DNA of 55,386 nt from Terriglobia bacterium (GTDB lineage Bacteria; Acidobacteriota; Terriglobia; Terriglobales; Acidobacteriaceae), in contig JAIQFA010000027.1 in assembly GCA_020073525.1 (NCBI GenBank), positions 1-55,386 of the forward strand, given 5' to 3'. The position numbers and the translations under genes are program-made. The notes under the pieces are model-generated. The model did no database searches and was not told the DNA's origin. It saw only the letters and a list, made by a program, of their open reading frames with translations. Within the stretch, counting starts at the first letter, position 1. The number at the start of each line of letters is the position of its first letter. Below, piece by piece: positions 42,104 to 50,598 of this stretch.

Positions 42104-43233
42104 AGAACGGAATGACCGTAGAGCAGATTCTGGCCAGTTATGACGACCGGGCGCCACTGACGGAAGCGTCCACGATTCCAGCGCCGTGGTATGTGGATGC
42201 GCGGATTGCGGAACTGGAACGGCAGACGGTTTTCTCGCGGACGTGGCAGGTGATGGGGCGAGTGGACCAGGTGGCAAAGCCGGGACAGTTTGTGACGGCG
42301 ACGGTGGCGGGAGAGCCGCTGGTGGCGGTGCGCGGGACGGATGGCGTACTGCGGGCGTTTTATAACGTGTGCCGGCATCATGCTGCGGCCGTGGTCACGG
42401 AGCCGTGCGGGCAGGCTTCGATTTTGCATTGTCCTTATCACGGCTGGAATTATGGGCTGGACGGATCGCTCAAGGGGATGCCGGAGTTCGACGGGGTGAA
42501 GAACTTCGAGCGCAAGGACAATGGGCTCGTTCCGGTGAAGGCGGAGACTTGGGAGCAGTTTGTGTTTGTGAATCTGGACCCGGAGGCCACTCCTCTGACC
42601 GAGTTCCTTGGTGGAATTGTGAAACGGGTCGCACCGCTCGGATTGAGTAAGCTGCACTACTTTGCGAGTCATAGTTACGACATACATTGTAACTGGAAGG
42701 TGTTTGTCGATAACTATCTGGATGGCGGGTATCACGTTCCGCACCTGCATAAGGGCCTTAGTTCCGTGTTGGATTACAAGCAGTACACGATTGAGAACGA
42801 AGACCGGTATTGTCTACAGTCGAGTCCGATGGTGAGTTCGGATGAGGACGCTGCCACCGGCACGACTCGGAGGGGTGACCGGGCCTGGTATTTCTGGCTG
42901 CATCCGAACTTCATGTTCAATTGCTATGAAGGGTATCTGGATACGAACCTGGTGATTCCGGTGGATGTGGACCATTGCCGGGTGATTTTCGATTTCTACT
43001 TCAGCGATGTTAGCGAAGCGGCGCGGGCTTACAACGAGTCAAGTGTCGCTGTGGGGAATCGAGTGCAGGATGAAGACTTGGGGATTTGCGAGGCGGTGCA
43101 GCGGGGGCTGAAGTCGCGGGCCTATGGGGCGGGACGACTCTCGGTGCGGCGCGAAGCGGGGGAGCAGTTGTTTCATCAGTTGCTGGCGGCGGATTTGAAG
43201 AGTGGGTTGGGGCAGGCGGTGGCGTGCGATTGA
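42100..43233 (+). CDS. Rieske non-heme iron oxygenase, choline-monooxygenase-like
   Basis: A 377-residue alpha subunit of a Rieske oxygenase. The Rieske 2Fe-2S ligands are Cys91, His93, Cys111 and His114 (VCRHHA, HCPYHGW). The mononuclear iron site is in NYLDGGYHVPHLHKG (Asp208, His212, His217). The blocks LHCPYHGWNYGLDGSLKGMP, CNWKVFVDNYLDGGYHVPHL and VLDYKQYTIE strongly resemble choline monooxygenases and glycine betaine monooxygenases. Start ATG 42100 overlaps the TetR stop. A reductase partner gene is not in this window and must lie elsewhere. Choline, betaine or another quaternary amine is the likely substrate (inference from similarity plus neighbours). Confidence 0.9.
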   Translation: MKNGMTVEQILASYDDRAPLTEASTIPAPWYVDARIAELERQTVFSRTWQVMGRVDQVAKPGQFVTATVAGEPLVAVRGTDGVLRAFYNVCRHHAAAVVTEPCGQASILHCPYHGWNYGLDGSLKGMPEFDGVKNFERKDNGLVPVKAETWEQFVFVNLDPEATPLTEFLGGIVKRVAPLGLSKLHYFASHSYDIHCNWKVFVDNYLDGGYHVPHLHKGLSSVLDYKQYTIENEDRYCLQSSPMVSSDEDAATGTTRRGDRAWYFWLHPNFMFNCYEGYLDTNLVIPVDVDHCRVIFDFYFSDVSEAARAYNESSVAVGNRVQDEDLGICEAVQRGLKSRAYGAGRLSVRREAGEQLFHQLLAADLKSGLGQAVACD

Positions 43234-43271
43234 CCGCAGAGGTCGGGGAGTACGGCAGAGAAGGCATGAAC

Positions 43272-43298
43272 CACAGGGGACACAGAGGAGCACAGGGG
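43272..43298 (+). repeat. Nonamer repeat, copy 1
   Basis: CACAGGGGA, CACAGAGGA and GCACAGGGG run in phase of nine. A second array is at 44673-44699. If translation began upstream it would read NHRGHRGAQG, which I regard as repeat sequence rather than protein. Confidence 0.65.
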
Positions 43299-43337
43299 AC
43301 CGGCAGTGCGATTCTGATTTCTGTGTTGGAGGATCTT

Positions 43338-44636
43338 TTGAAAAGAGTTCGCTTAGTGATGGTTGCACTTGCATTGGTCCAGTTTGCGGGAGCGCAGGTT
43401 ACGGTCGTTCGGGCAGGGCGGTTGATTGATCCGGATTCGGGGACGGTGCTTACGAATCAGGTGATCATGATCAAGGACGGGAAAATTCAGGCGGTCGGTC
43501 CAGCACTCGCGCTTCCGGGAAATGCGACAGTCATTGATCTTTCGAATAAGACCGTGTTACCGGGGTTGATTGACTGTCACACCCATGTTGCAGATGGACA
43601 TGGCGACGGAGAGCCGTTTAATGTTCTGCGGAAAACTGCGTCGCAGATTGCGCTGGAATCGGTTTCGAATGCAAAAGCAATGTTGCTTTCAGGATTTACT
43701 ACCGTCCGGGATGTGGGCACTTATCGGGCGTTGAACGACGTCGCCCTTCGCGATGCAATTGCGCGCGGAGACGTGATTGGTCCGCGGATGTTTGTCGCGG
43801 GAGCCTACATCACGATTACCGGCGGCGCGGGAGCGATGACGGGCCAGGCTCCGGATATTCAGTTGCCGTGGGATCTGCACTATGGAGAGGCGAACAATCC
43901 ATGGGAAGTGCGGCAAAAGGTGCGGTTGCTGGCGCACGATGGTGTGGATCTGATCAAGATGCTCTCGACGGGAGCGGTATTGACGCACGGGAGTAGTCCG
44001 GCATCGATTGAGTTCACGGAGGAGGAGTTACAGGCGGGGGTCAATGAAGCGAGCCACTTCGGACTGCGCGTCGCCGTGCATGCGCATGCGGCACAGGGGA
44101 TCAAGAATGCGATTCTGGCAGGCGCGGCTTCGATTGAACATGCCGAATATTTGGATGACGACATTATCGCGCTGGCGAAACAGCACGGCACATATTTGGA
44201 TATGGATATTTACGACGATGAATGCATTCAGGCGGGCGGGAAGACAGGACAGACGCCGCCGGATTTCCTGCAGCACGAAGCGGGTCTGGCGCAGGTCCAG
44301 CGCGACAATTTCGGCAAGGCCGTCCGGGCGGGCGTGAAAATGGCCTTTGGCACCGACGCGGGCGTCTGCGCTTACGGTACGAGCGGGAAGCAGTTCGCCT
44401 TCATGGTCAAGTACGGGATGACGCCGATGCAGGCGATCCAAGCGGCGACCTCGAATGCCGCCGATCTGTTGGGACATTCGAGCGAGTTCGGATCGATCAA
44501 GGTGGGGAAGAACGCGGACTTGATTGCGGTCAGCGGCGATCCGTTGAAAGACATCAGTTTGCTGGAGCGGATCGAGTTTGTGATGAAAGAGGGGAAGGTC
44601 TATAAGTCGGGTGGCGCGCCGGCTTGCTCCCAGTAG
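43338..44636 (+). CDS. Exported amidohydrolase (imidazolonepropionase/prolidase-like)
   Basis: A 432-residue metal-dependent amidohydrolase. I start at TTG 43338 because GGAGGA lies just upstream and it yields a signal peptide (MKRVRLVMVALALVQFAGAQ); an open frame continues upstream through a nonamer repeat but is not credible. The metal motif is LPGLIDCHTHVADGHGDGEP. Further ligands are in RVAVHAHAAQGIKNAILAGA, SIEHAEYLDD and FGTDAGVCAYG (catalytic Asp). This is the layout of dipeptidase-type amidohydrolases acting in the periplasm. Link to the amine block is by position only. Confidence 0.9.
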   Translation: MKRVRLVMVALALVQFAGAQVTVVRAGRLIDPDSGTVLTNQVIMIKDGKIQAVGPALALPGNATVIDLSNKTVLPGLIDCHTHVADGHGDGEPFNVLRKTASQIALESVSNAKAMLLSGFTTVRDVGTYRALNDVALRDAIARGDVIGPRMFVAGAYITITGGAGAMTGQAPDIQLPWDLHYGEANNPWEVRQKVRLLAHDGVDLIKMLSTGAVLTHGSSPASIEFTEEELQAGVNEASHFGLRVAVHAHAAQGIKNAILAGAASIEHAEYLDDDIIALAKQHGTYLDMDIYDDECIQAGGKTGQTPPDFLQHEAGLAQVQRDNFGKAVRAGVKMAFGTDAGVCAYGTSGKQFAFMVKYGMTPMQAIQAATSNAADLLGHSSEFGSIKVGKNADLIAVSGDPLKDISLLERIEFVMKEGKVYKSGGAPACSQ

Positions 44637-44672
44637 TTCCTACAGTGGAGATTGCGGGGAAAACTTCTTTAC

Positions 44673-44699
44673 CACAGAGGGCACAGAGGTGCACAGGGG
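44673..44699 (+). repeat. Nonamer repeat, copy 2
   Basis: CACAGAGGG, CACAGAGGT and GCACAGGGG. Together with copy 1 it brackets the amidohydrolase gene in direct orientation. Confidence 0.65.
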
Positions 44700-44712
44700 A
44701 AAACGTCCATAC

Positions 44713-44985
44713 CTATTGCGCTTTCTTTGGGGCTGGTAGCTCTGCCAGAAGGGCTTCTAAGGCGGCTGACGGGTCCGTGGTTCCCTCAAGGTGGTCGTAG
44801 AGGTCGCGAAATTTCAGGCGCACTCCTGCCAACATTTCTTTGTCCGACAGAAGTCTCTCCAGCAGCTTTTGCCAGTTGGGGACGGCGCGATATTCGAGCA
44901 CTAGTTTCAGGGCGATGTTTTCCAGGAAAAGGTACTCCGTGGCACGAATGACTGTGGAAAGGCGGTTCTTCTCTGCTTTGGTCAT
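44713..44985 (-). CDS. Small helical protein of unknown function
   Basis: A 90-residue protein starting at ATG 44985 (MTKAEKNRLSTVIRATEYLF). It is almost all helical and charged (LENIALKLVLEYRAVPNWQK, LAGVRLKFRDLYDHLEG). No motif or family recognised. An upstream in-frame extension to 45069 is not credible. Composition is protein-like and the length is typical of conserved small proteins. Confidence 0.55.
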   Translation of the reverse strand: MTKAEKNRLSTVIRATEYLFLENIALKLVLEYRAVPNWQKLLERLLSDKEMLAGVRLKFRDLYDHLEGTTDPSAALEALLAELPAPKKAQ

Positions 44986-45046
44986 GGGACGGGTGTCGCT
45001 TCGGGAGCAGATAGTGTAACGCAGGGGCGGGTTGATACAGTCGTGG

Positions 45047-45136
45047 GTGCGGTCCCTAGCGGGACTCATGCCTTCCCATTCTCGCTGACCCGGCGCTCGC
45101 GTGCCGGGTTTTCCTGTGCAGCCGCTGCGCGACTGG
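45047..45136 (+). repeat. Family B three-hairpin element, copy B2
   Basis: GTCCC-tagc-GGGAC, CCCGGCGCTCGCGTGCCGGG and GCCGC/GCG(A)C in the same order and spacing as B1 (36642-36730). It lies between the CocE-type gene and the small helical protein. Confidence 0.75.
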
Positions 45137-45151
45137 AGCAGCGGGGATGCT

Positions 45152-47227
45152 TTATTGGTGGTCTCTAGGAATCGTTTCCTGCCAGGTCTTCTCCTTAATC
45201 AGCTTGCCGTCTTTGAGTAACTGGCGAGTGTATTTGTAATAGAAGTTCTGGGCGTCGCTGCTCAGAGTCAGGTGGCCTTGCCAGGTTAGGGTTTGTTGCT
45301 TCAGCGCCATCACGATTTCGGCTTCACCTTGGACCGAGCTGGTCTCGGGGTGGTTATCGTCGGCCAGGTAAGTTATCGCTTCTAAGTCGGTTTCTTTTCC
45401 CCAGGGATAAGTTTCTTCCGATTTTCCGGTCCAGGTCACTTTTGTTTTGGCATTGACTTCGTCGCGCTCGGTTTTCCACTCGCCGGGCCAGGGGAATCCT
45501 GCGGACTGAATGTCGCTCCTTTGTTCGGGCGGCTGGGGCGGTGCGAATTGGGGGACGGCATACATGGAGGGAGGGACTAGCGGCAGAGTGAGGCGCGATC
45601 CGGCATCGCCGCCTAGTTGCAGAGTGGTCGTCATCGCGTAGGGAGTGGGCCAGACCATGGGCCAGAGCGCGTTCGAAACCGCCAAACGGATGCGATGGCC
45701 TTTGGGGAAGGTCCAGCTGGCTAAGTGCATTTCGATATCTAACGGATAAGTCTGGTTGGGCACCAGGTCTTTAGGGTCGGACGCGGATTCGCGCTGCGCG
45801 CCGTTGATTCCGGCTCCGGTGATTTGAGTTACGGTGCCGTCGGGAGCTACATCGGAGAGGCGCGCGAACCAGTCGGCGAGAGGAGCCGACGAACTGACCT
45901 GAAGCAGAGCATGCGGGCGTCCGAGGATAGTTAGGTCCGTTCGGAGCGGGACGGAATCGTAAGTGAGGCTGAAAGCGTCGACGGGGCGCGGGTCGGTGAG
46001 CAGTTCTCCCCACCAGAATCCGGCTTCCACGCCTACGCTCGGAACGTAGCGGAGTTGGTGGGCGGCGGTTTTCGCGGGGTCGGTCGCGAGGACGTGGGCT
46101 TCGTAGAGATAGAGCGTTGTGTTGGCTACGTTCTGTGGGGGCCAGCCAACTTCGCCGCGCCATTTTCCCGGGACGTTTTTCAGGTGCGGGTCGGGGGCGT
46201 GCCAGTCTTGCATATAAATGGATAGCGCCGGTTCATTCATGATTCCGGTATTGCGGCTCTTGAGCCAGTAATCCCACCAGCGTAGCGCCTGGTCGCGCCA
46301 TTCGATTTGAGGTCCGGGCTCGGCGTCGTTGGGGAAAGTGTGATTCCATGGGCCGATGATCGCTTTCAGCGGCGCTTTCACTTGCTCGAACATGTGGGGG
46401 ATGGAATCGCGGTAGCCGTCGAGCAGGCCTCCAATCAGGAAGCAGGGAATCTTGATTTCGCTGAGCGGGCGCAAGGGAGCGTGCCAGAACTGGCCGTCGC
46501 GTTGATGTTTGAAATAGAGCAGGGACCATGGCGCCGATTCGAAGCGCGGCCCTAAGATGTTTTCGTCCAACGTGTAGTCGGGCGCTCCAGTCACGGAGGG
46601 GGACAGGTCCATGTTGAGTTCGAATTCGTCGAAGTGCATCATGCCGTCGACGTAATGAACATCGTCGTGAAAGAGTTGCTCGGTGGCATCGACAGCGATT
46701 ATGGCTTTGAGCGCGGGCGGACGGCGCATGGCGAACTGGATGGAGTTGAAACCTCCCCAGGAAATGCCGAACATTCCCACCTTGCCCGTGGACCAGGGTT
46801 GAGCGGCTAACCAGGCGATGACTTGCTCGCCATCGAGTTGCTCTTGCTCGGAGTATTCGCGGTCGGTGGGCGTGCCTTCACTCGTGCCGAAGCCGCGGAT
46901 ATCGACGCGGACGCTGACGTATCCGCGGGCGGCGAACCAGGTGTGAATGGGATAGTCGCGGGCGGCGGTAGCGTCGTCTTTGCGATAGGGGAGATATTCG
47001 AGGAGGGCGGGAAATTTTTCGCCGGGCTTAGTGGCGTCGGGCATGTAGAGAGTGGCGGAGAGGCGAACGCCGTCGGACATGGGAATCCATTGCTGGAGCA
47101 TGTGGACGGCGCGCAAAGCGGGCGGCGCTTTCGGGGCTGGAAGTGCGAGGAGGGCGTTGGAAGGCGCGAGGGAGACGAGGAGGACGAGGGCTGTACTGCC
47201 GCGCGAGAACATTTGCGATGAAAACAT
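45152..47227 (-). CDS. CocE/NonD-family serine hydrolase (X-Pro dipeptidyl-peptidase-like)
   Basis: A 691-residue exported hydrolase with a signal region (STALVLLVSLAPSNALLALP). The alpha/beta-hydrolase part opens MSDGVRLSATLYMPD; the nucleophile elbow is GISWGG (Ser156), preceded by VRVDIRGFGTSEG. A C-terminal jelly-roll (residues about 400-560; LTYDSVPLRTDLTILGRPHA, SWTFPKGHRIRLAVSNALWP) is the X-Pro-peptidase-like domain of the family. Members cleave esters, cephalosporins, cocaine or X-Pro peptides; the substrate here is unknown. The last 130 residues are an extra beta-rich domain. Confidence 0.92.
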   Translation of the reverse strand: MFSSQMFSRGSTALVLLVSLAPSNALLALPAPKAPPALRAVHMLQQWIPMSDGVRLSATLYMPDATKPGEKFPALLEYLPYRKDDATAARDYPIHTWFAARGYVSVRVDIRGFGTSEGTPTDREYSEQEQLDGEQVIAWLAAQPWSTGKVGMFGISWGGFNSIQFAMRRPPALKAIIAVDATEQLFHDDVHYVDGMMHFDEFELNMDLSPSVTGAPDYTLDENILGPRFESAPWSLLYFKHQRDGQFWHAPLRPLSEIKIPCFLIGGLLDGYRDSIPHMFEQVKAPLKAIIGPWNHTFPNDAEPGPQIEWRDQALRWWDYWLKSRNTGIMNEPALSIYMQDWHAPDPHLKNVPGKWRGEVGWPPQNVANTTLYLYEAHVLATDPAKTAAHQLRYVPSVGVEAGFWWGELLTDPRPVDAFSLTYDSVPLRTDLTILGRPHALLQVSSSAPLADWFARLSDVAPDGTVTQITGAGINGAQRESASDPKDLVPNQTYPLDIEMHLASWTFPKGHRIRLAVSNALWPMVWPTPYAMTTTLQLGGDAGSRLTLPLVPPSMYAVPQFAPPQPPEQRSDIQSAGFPWPGEWKTERDEVNAKTKVTWTGKSEETYPWGKETDLEAITYLADDNHPETSSVQGEAEIVMALKQQTLTWQGHLTLSSDAQNFYYKYTRQLLKDGKLIKEKTWQETIPRDHQ

Positions 47228-47339
47228 GGGCGCCGCAAATCATAACAGGAGAGCCTGCGGCGAGCATATTTGTGATTTCACTGTATTGACACTGTGAGAC
47301 GATCTTCTTAATGTTGCTGACCACTAAGGCGAACCATCC

Positions 47340-48425
47340 ATGAACATCGTGAAGGCTACGAAGAAGTTTGAGGATTGGCTGCGGCTGCACATTCGAATTG
47401 TTGAGCCCGACTTGCAATTCAAGCATGAGCAGATGGCGGCGGCTCTCTTCCCATTCTTTCGCGCGACTTTTTATCGCTGGTTGCAGCAATGGCCGGAGGT
47501 GTGTAGCGACCTCGACAAAGTGCCACACATTTTGTCGGTCGGAGATCTGCACGTGGAGAACTTCGGCACCTGGCGAGACACCGAGGGGCGGCTGGTGTGG
47601 GGAGTCAATGATTTTGATGACGCCTGTTTGTATCCCTACACCATGGACTTGGTGCGGCTGGCGACCAGCGCGTTGCTAGCCGCTCGGGAAGAGCGCCTGG
47701 CCATGAAACCGAAGGATTCCGCTGCGGCGATTCTGGAGGGATATGAGGGTGCGATGGAGGAGGGTGGGCGTCCGTTTGTATTGGGCGAGCATCACCAGTG
47801 GCTGCGGGCGATCGCGGAGAGCAAGCTGCGCGATCCAGTAGTGTTCTGGCAAAAAATGGATCGTAATCCGACCGTGAAAGGCGATGTTCCCGAGAGCGCG
47901 CGCGAGGCGCTGGAACATCTGCTGCCGGAGCCGGGGATCCCTTACCGTCTGGCGCGCCGAAGGGCGGGTCTCGGAAGCTTGGGGCGGATCAGGCTGGTGG
48001 CGATCGCAGAGTGGAAGGGCGGCCGGGTGGCGCGCGAAATCAAGGCGCTGACGGCATCGGCGCTGCAGTGGCTGGAGCCAAAGCGCGCTCCGGCGGAGAT
48101 TTTGTACGCGGCCATCTTGCGGCGGGCGGTCCGCTGTCCGGATCCTTATGTGCAGATGCGGGGACACTGGATCGTGCGGCGCTTGTCGCCGCATTGCTCG
48201 CGCATCGAACTGGAGGCGCTCGCTAGCAGCCGAGGAGAGTGCCGGCTGCTCGAAGCCATGGGGAGAGAGACGGCGAACATTCACGTCGGGACGGTGGAAA
48301 AGCGGCGAGCGATCTTGAAGGACCTGCGCGGGCGAAAAGGGAACTGGCTAGTGGGGGCGGCGGAGGCAATGGCGGACACGCTGGAAAAAGATTGGCGTGT
48401 GTGGCGAGAGCGCCGGCAGAGCTAG
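47340..48425 (+). CDS. DUF2252 protein (protein-kinase-like fold)
   Basis: A 361-residue protein of the DUF2252 family. The hallmark segments are VGDLHVENFGTW and GVNDFDDACLYPYTMDLVRLATS, which resemble the catalytic loop and metal-binding Asp of aminoglycoside-phosphotransferase/kinase-like folds. The reaction is unknown. Its stop codon overlaps the convergent gene's stop in a shared CTAG (48422-48425). Confidence 0.88.
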   Translation: MNIVKATKKFEDWLRLHIRIVEPDLQFKHEQMAAALFPFFRATFYRWLQQWPEVCSDLDKVPHILSVGDLHVENFGTWRDTEGRLVWGVNDFDDACLYPYTMDLVRLATSALLAAREERLAMKPKDSAAAILEGYEGAMEEGGRPFVLGEHHQWLRAIAESKLRDPVVFWQKMDRNPTVKGDVPESAREALEHLLPEPGIPYRLARRRAGLGSLGRIRLVAIAEWKGGRVAREIKALTASALQWLEPKRAPAEILYAAILRRAVRCPDPYVQMRGHWIVRRLSPHCSRIELEALASSRGECRLLEAMGRETANIHVGTVEKRRAILKDLRGRKGNWLVGAAEAMADTLEKDWRVWRERRQS

Positions 48426-48928
48426 ACTCTGCCAGCGCCCGGTTGAAGGGAAAGTTCGTGCGAGGATAAGACAGGTTCGAAGAGCCGGAATTCCAGTGCG
48501 TGGGGCTTGTTTTCAGCTCCGATAGTAATCAGGGCGTCGAGGATACATTCCAGGGACTCGGGAGAACCCGACCAGACCCGGGAAAACGACTCACGATGAA
48601 CCGCCAATTCGCCGAGCAGTCGTCCCACTGCGTGGGGGCCGAGGTCGATATCGGTGAGATCCGGGTCGCTGCCAAGGGGCAGCGGAGAGGTCTGGAGCGG
48701 GGGGAGGCGGAGGCTGGCTTGCGTTAGCCAGTAAGAAACAAGGATCTTGAGATGGTGCCGGCAGCAGACGCTCTTCATGCCCTTCTGGGTGGCGAGCGAG
48801 GAATGCCAAGAGAGAATTTTGAGACGGTCGAGCCACCGGTTCTCGACCACGAGGAACCATCCGGTGCGGCGAAAGGTATCGAGGCCACAAACGGAGCACG
48901 GCAAGCGCTTGGTGATTGGGTAATCCAT
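48422..48928 (-). CDS. Conserved unknown with CxxC motifs
   Basis: A 168-residue protein starting at ATG 48928 (MDYPITKRLPCSVCGLDTFR), which has AAGGA five bases upstream; an ATG six bases earlier is less likely. Cys-rich blocks LPCSVCG and VCCRHH may bind zinc. The remainder (VENRWLDRLKILSWHSSLAT, SRVWSGSPESLECILDALIT) resembles nothing I can name. It is 18 bases after a small zinc-ribbon gene, so both are probably one unit. The function is unknown. Confidence 0.6.
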   Translation of the reverse strand: MDYPITKRLPCSVCGLDTFRRTGWFLVVENRWLDRLKILSWHSSLATQKGMKSVCCRHHLKILVSYWLTQASLRLPPLQTSPLPLGSDPDLTDIDLGPHAVGRLLGELAVHRESFSRVWSGSPESLECILDALITIGAENKPHALEFRLFEPVLSSHELSLQPGAGRV

Positions 48929-48946
48929 CGGCATCCTTTTCGACGA

Positions 48947-49222
48947 TCAACTGGCGTTGGCCACGGCGCGGGTGAGGAAAGGCGAACCCTCGCGCTCACC
49001 CAGAGGCACAGTCAGCATCCCGAGGCTGGCGTCGAAGCGGAGGGTGAAGTGAGCGGAACACGCGTCACAGAGCCAGAAATGTTCACGCCGCCGGAGTTTT
49101 CTCCGATTCCCGTCGAACGCGGCATTCAGGTCCGCGGGAAAAGTTTCTGCCAGAAACAGCTTGCCTTCGCGCAAAGAGCGGAAGGGAACCGTGCAGGTGG
49201 GGTTGGCGCATTTTTGCAGCAT
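48947..49222 (-). CDS. Small zinc-ribbon protein
   Basis: A 91-residue protein, MLQKCANPTCTVPFRSLREG, with a second metal-ligand pair in HFWLCDACSAHF. The two CxC/CxxC knuckles about 45 residues apart fit a zinc ribbon. I associate this family with Acidobacteria, but no function is known. First gene of the pair with the CxxC protein at 48422. A CRP-like palindrome lies 223 bases upstream. Confidence 0.75.
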   Translation of the reverse strand: MLQKCANPTCTVPFRSLREGKLFLAETFPADLNAAFDGNRRKLRRREHFWLCDACSAHFTLRFDASLGMLTVPLGEREGSPFLTRAVANAS

Positions 49223-49541
49223 GAGCTGGTGTCCAGTCTTCTCTTCTGTTAATTCGGCCAGAGAGATTCCTGAGCCACTGCACGTTCAAGACCGAACCGT
49301 ATGAGATTGTTCTTATCAGCAGCGCTCCGTGGTTCGAAGTAGTTAGAGGTCGGAGTCAGCGCACCGAAGTGTTTCGCATTGAGTTAGGCTGACGAGGGCC
49401 TGTCGGAGCTGACGAATGCTCGTCATGATTACAAACATTTCTGTTGTGATGGGGATCACACGCGGCTTGGTCATAAAAGAAAAACCGTCTTGTGGACCGT
49501 GCGACCATCCGGAGAAATGTCCCCGCGTATGGATCTGGCTT
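49223..49541. other. Intergenic region with a CRP-like site
   Basis: About 320 bases without a supported ORF. It contains the palindrome at 49445-49460 and nothing else clear. Confidence 0.5.
49445..49460. promoter_or_regulatory. CRP/FNR-family binding-site candidate
   Basis: TGTGATGGGGATCACA matches the TGTGA-N6-TCACA pattern of CRP perfectly and shares the GTGAT-N4-ATCAC form with sites at 27226 and 53543. Confidence 0.5.
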
Positions 49542-50084
49542 CTAGTGCAGGAGCCAGGCTGAGGCGGCGACGACTATGCCTGCTGTCGCCAGCAACAGGC
49601 CGAGGTGCCAGAATATGCGGCGTCCGGAGAGCAGGGTGATCGACGTGATCACCAGCGCGATCTCCAGGAAGACTTCGCCGAGATCGAAGCGGTCGGCTTT
49701 GCGGTTCGTGAGCGCGAATTCCTTCTCGAGTTCGTGGCCTTTGGCCTCGAGTTCTTTCTTCTCATCTTTGTAGCGGTCGGCTTCGGAGCGGACTTTCTCC
49801 TGAAGCTTGGCGGCTGCTTCGGCGTCCTTGGAGGTGACCACGCCGGCCAGATCGGCGAACAGCTCGTCGGTGTGGAGGCGGATATTCTTGGCCTGGTAGT
49901 AGCTCCACTGGTCGGTGACTTTATTCTGCAAGATGATTTCTTCGGTATGGGTGCGATGCCCGAGCAGCGATACGGTTGCCACCAGAACTGCCAGCACTGC
50001 CATGGTGAGCGTGACGGGGGCGAGGTCGGGATGCTCGCGGGCGTGTTCGGCGTGCTCGTGTAGTTCGTGGAGTTCTTCGGTCAT
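49542..50084 (-). CDS. DUF4337 membrane protein
   Basis: A 180-residue protein with His/Glu-rich N-terminus (MTEELHELHEHAEHAREHPD), a first membrane helix (APVTLTMAVLAVLVATVSLL), a central coiled coil (EAAAKLQEKVRSEADRYKDE, KKELEAKGHELEKEF) and two C-terminal helices (EVFLEIALVITSITLLSG, FWHLGLLLATAGIVVAASAW). This matches the DUF4337 family. Function unknown. Confidence 0.88.
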   Translation of the reverse strand: MTEELHELHEHAEHAREHPDLAPVTLTMAVLAVLVATVSLLGHRTHTEEIILQNKVTDQWSYYQAKNIRLHTDELFADLAGVVTSKDAEAAAKLQEKVRSEADRYKDEKKELEAKGHELEKEFALTNRKADRFDLGEVFLEIALVITSITLLSGRRIFWHLGLLLATAGIVVAASAWLLH

Positions 50085-50103
50085 GTGATCAGGCTCCTGT
50101 GAG

Positions 50104-50172
50104 TTCTCAGTTCCCAGTTCTCAGTGGCGCGGTTGCTTTTTCTGAGAACTGAGAACTGGGAACTCTGAGAAT
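50104..50172. repeat. Heptamer array H5 with inverted arm (AGTTCTC units)
   Basis: AGTTCTC, AGTTCCC and AGTTCTC (50104-50124) face the reverse complement of three such units (about 50145-50167), with TGGCGCGGTTGC between. Unit length and hairpin layout equal H2 and H4; only one base of the unit differs. It separates YjbQ from DUF4337. Confidence 0.8.
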
Positions 50173-50184
50173 AAACCAAGTTGT

Positions 50185-50598
50185 CTATTCTCCCATGACT
50201 TTGATGAGAACTCTCTTGTCGCGTTGGCCGTCGAACTCGGCATAGAAAATCTGCTGCCAGGGGCCGAAGTCGAGCTTTCCGTTTGTGACCGGGACAATGA
50301 CTTCGTGGTGAATGATCAGCGATTTCAGGTGCGCGTCTCCGTTATCTTCGCCGGTTTGGTGATGCTGGTAGTTTTGGCGGAATGGAGCCAGCGTTTCCAG
50401 CCACTGGTCGATGTCTTTGATCAGGCCGCTTTCATTGTCGTTCACATAGACTCCGGCGGTGATGTGCATGGCCGAAACCAGGATCATGCCATCCTTAATT
50501 CCAGACTTCTTCAATGCGCTCTCAACTTGCGGAGTCAGGTGGACGTAGGCTCGCTTTGTTTTCGTGTGCAGGGTCAGGTATTCGGTGTGGAATTTCAT
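50185..50598 (-). CDS. yjbQ: YjbQ/UPF0047 family protein
   Basis: A 137-residue protein with the complete UPF0047 signature: [60 protein letters not shown] and [20 protein letters not shown]. Three conserved histidines could bind metal. Some members have thiamine-phosphate synthase activity in vitro, but the physiological role is unsettled. Heptamer array H5 lies between it and the downstream DUF4337 gene. Confidence 0.93.
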   Translation of the reverse strand: MKFHTEYLTLHTKTKRAYVHLTPQVESALKKSGIKDGMILVSAMHITAGVYVNDNESGLIKDIDQWLETLAPFRQNYQHHQTGEDNGDAHLKSLIIHHEVIVPVTNGKLDFGPWQQIFYAEFDGQRDKRVLIKVMGE

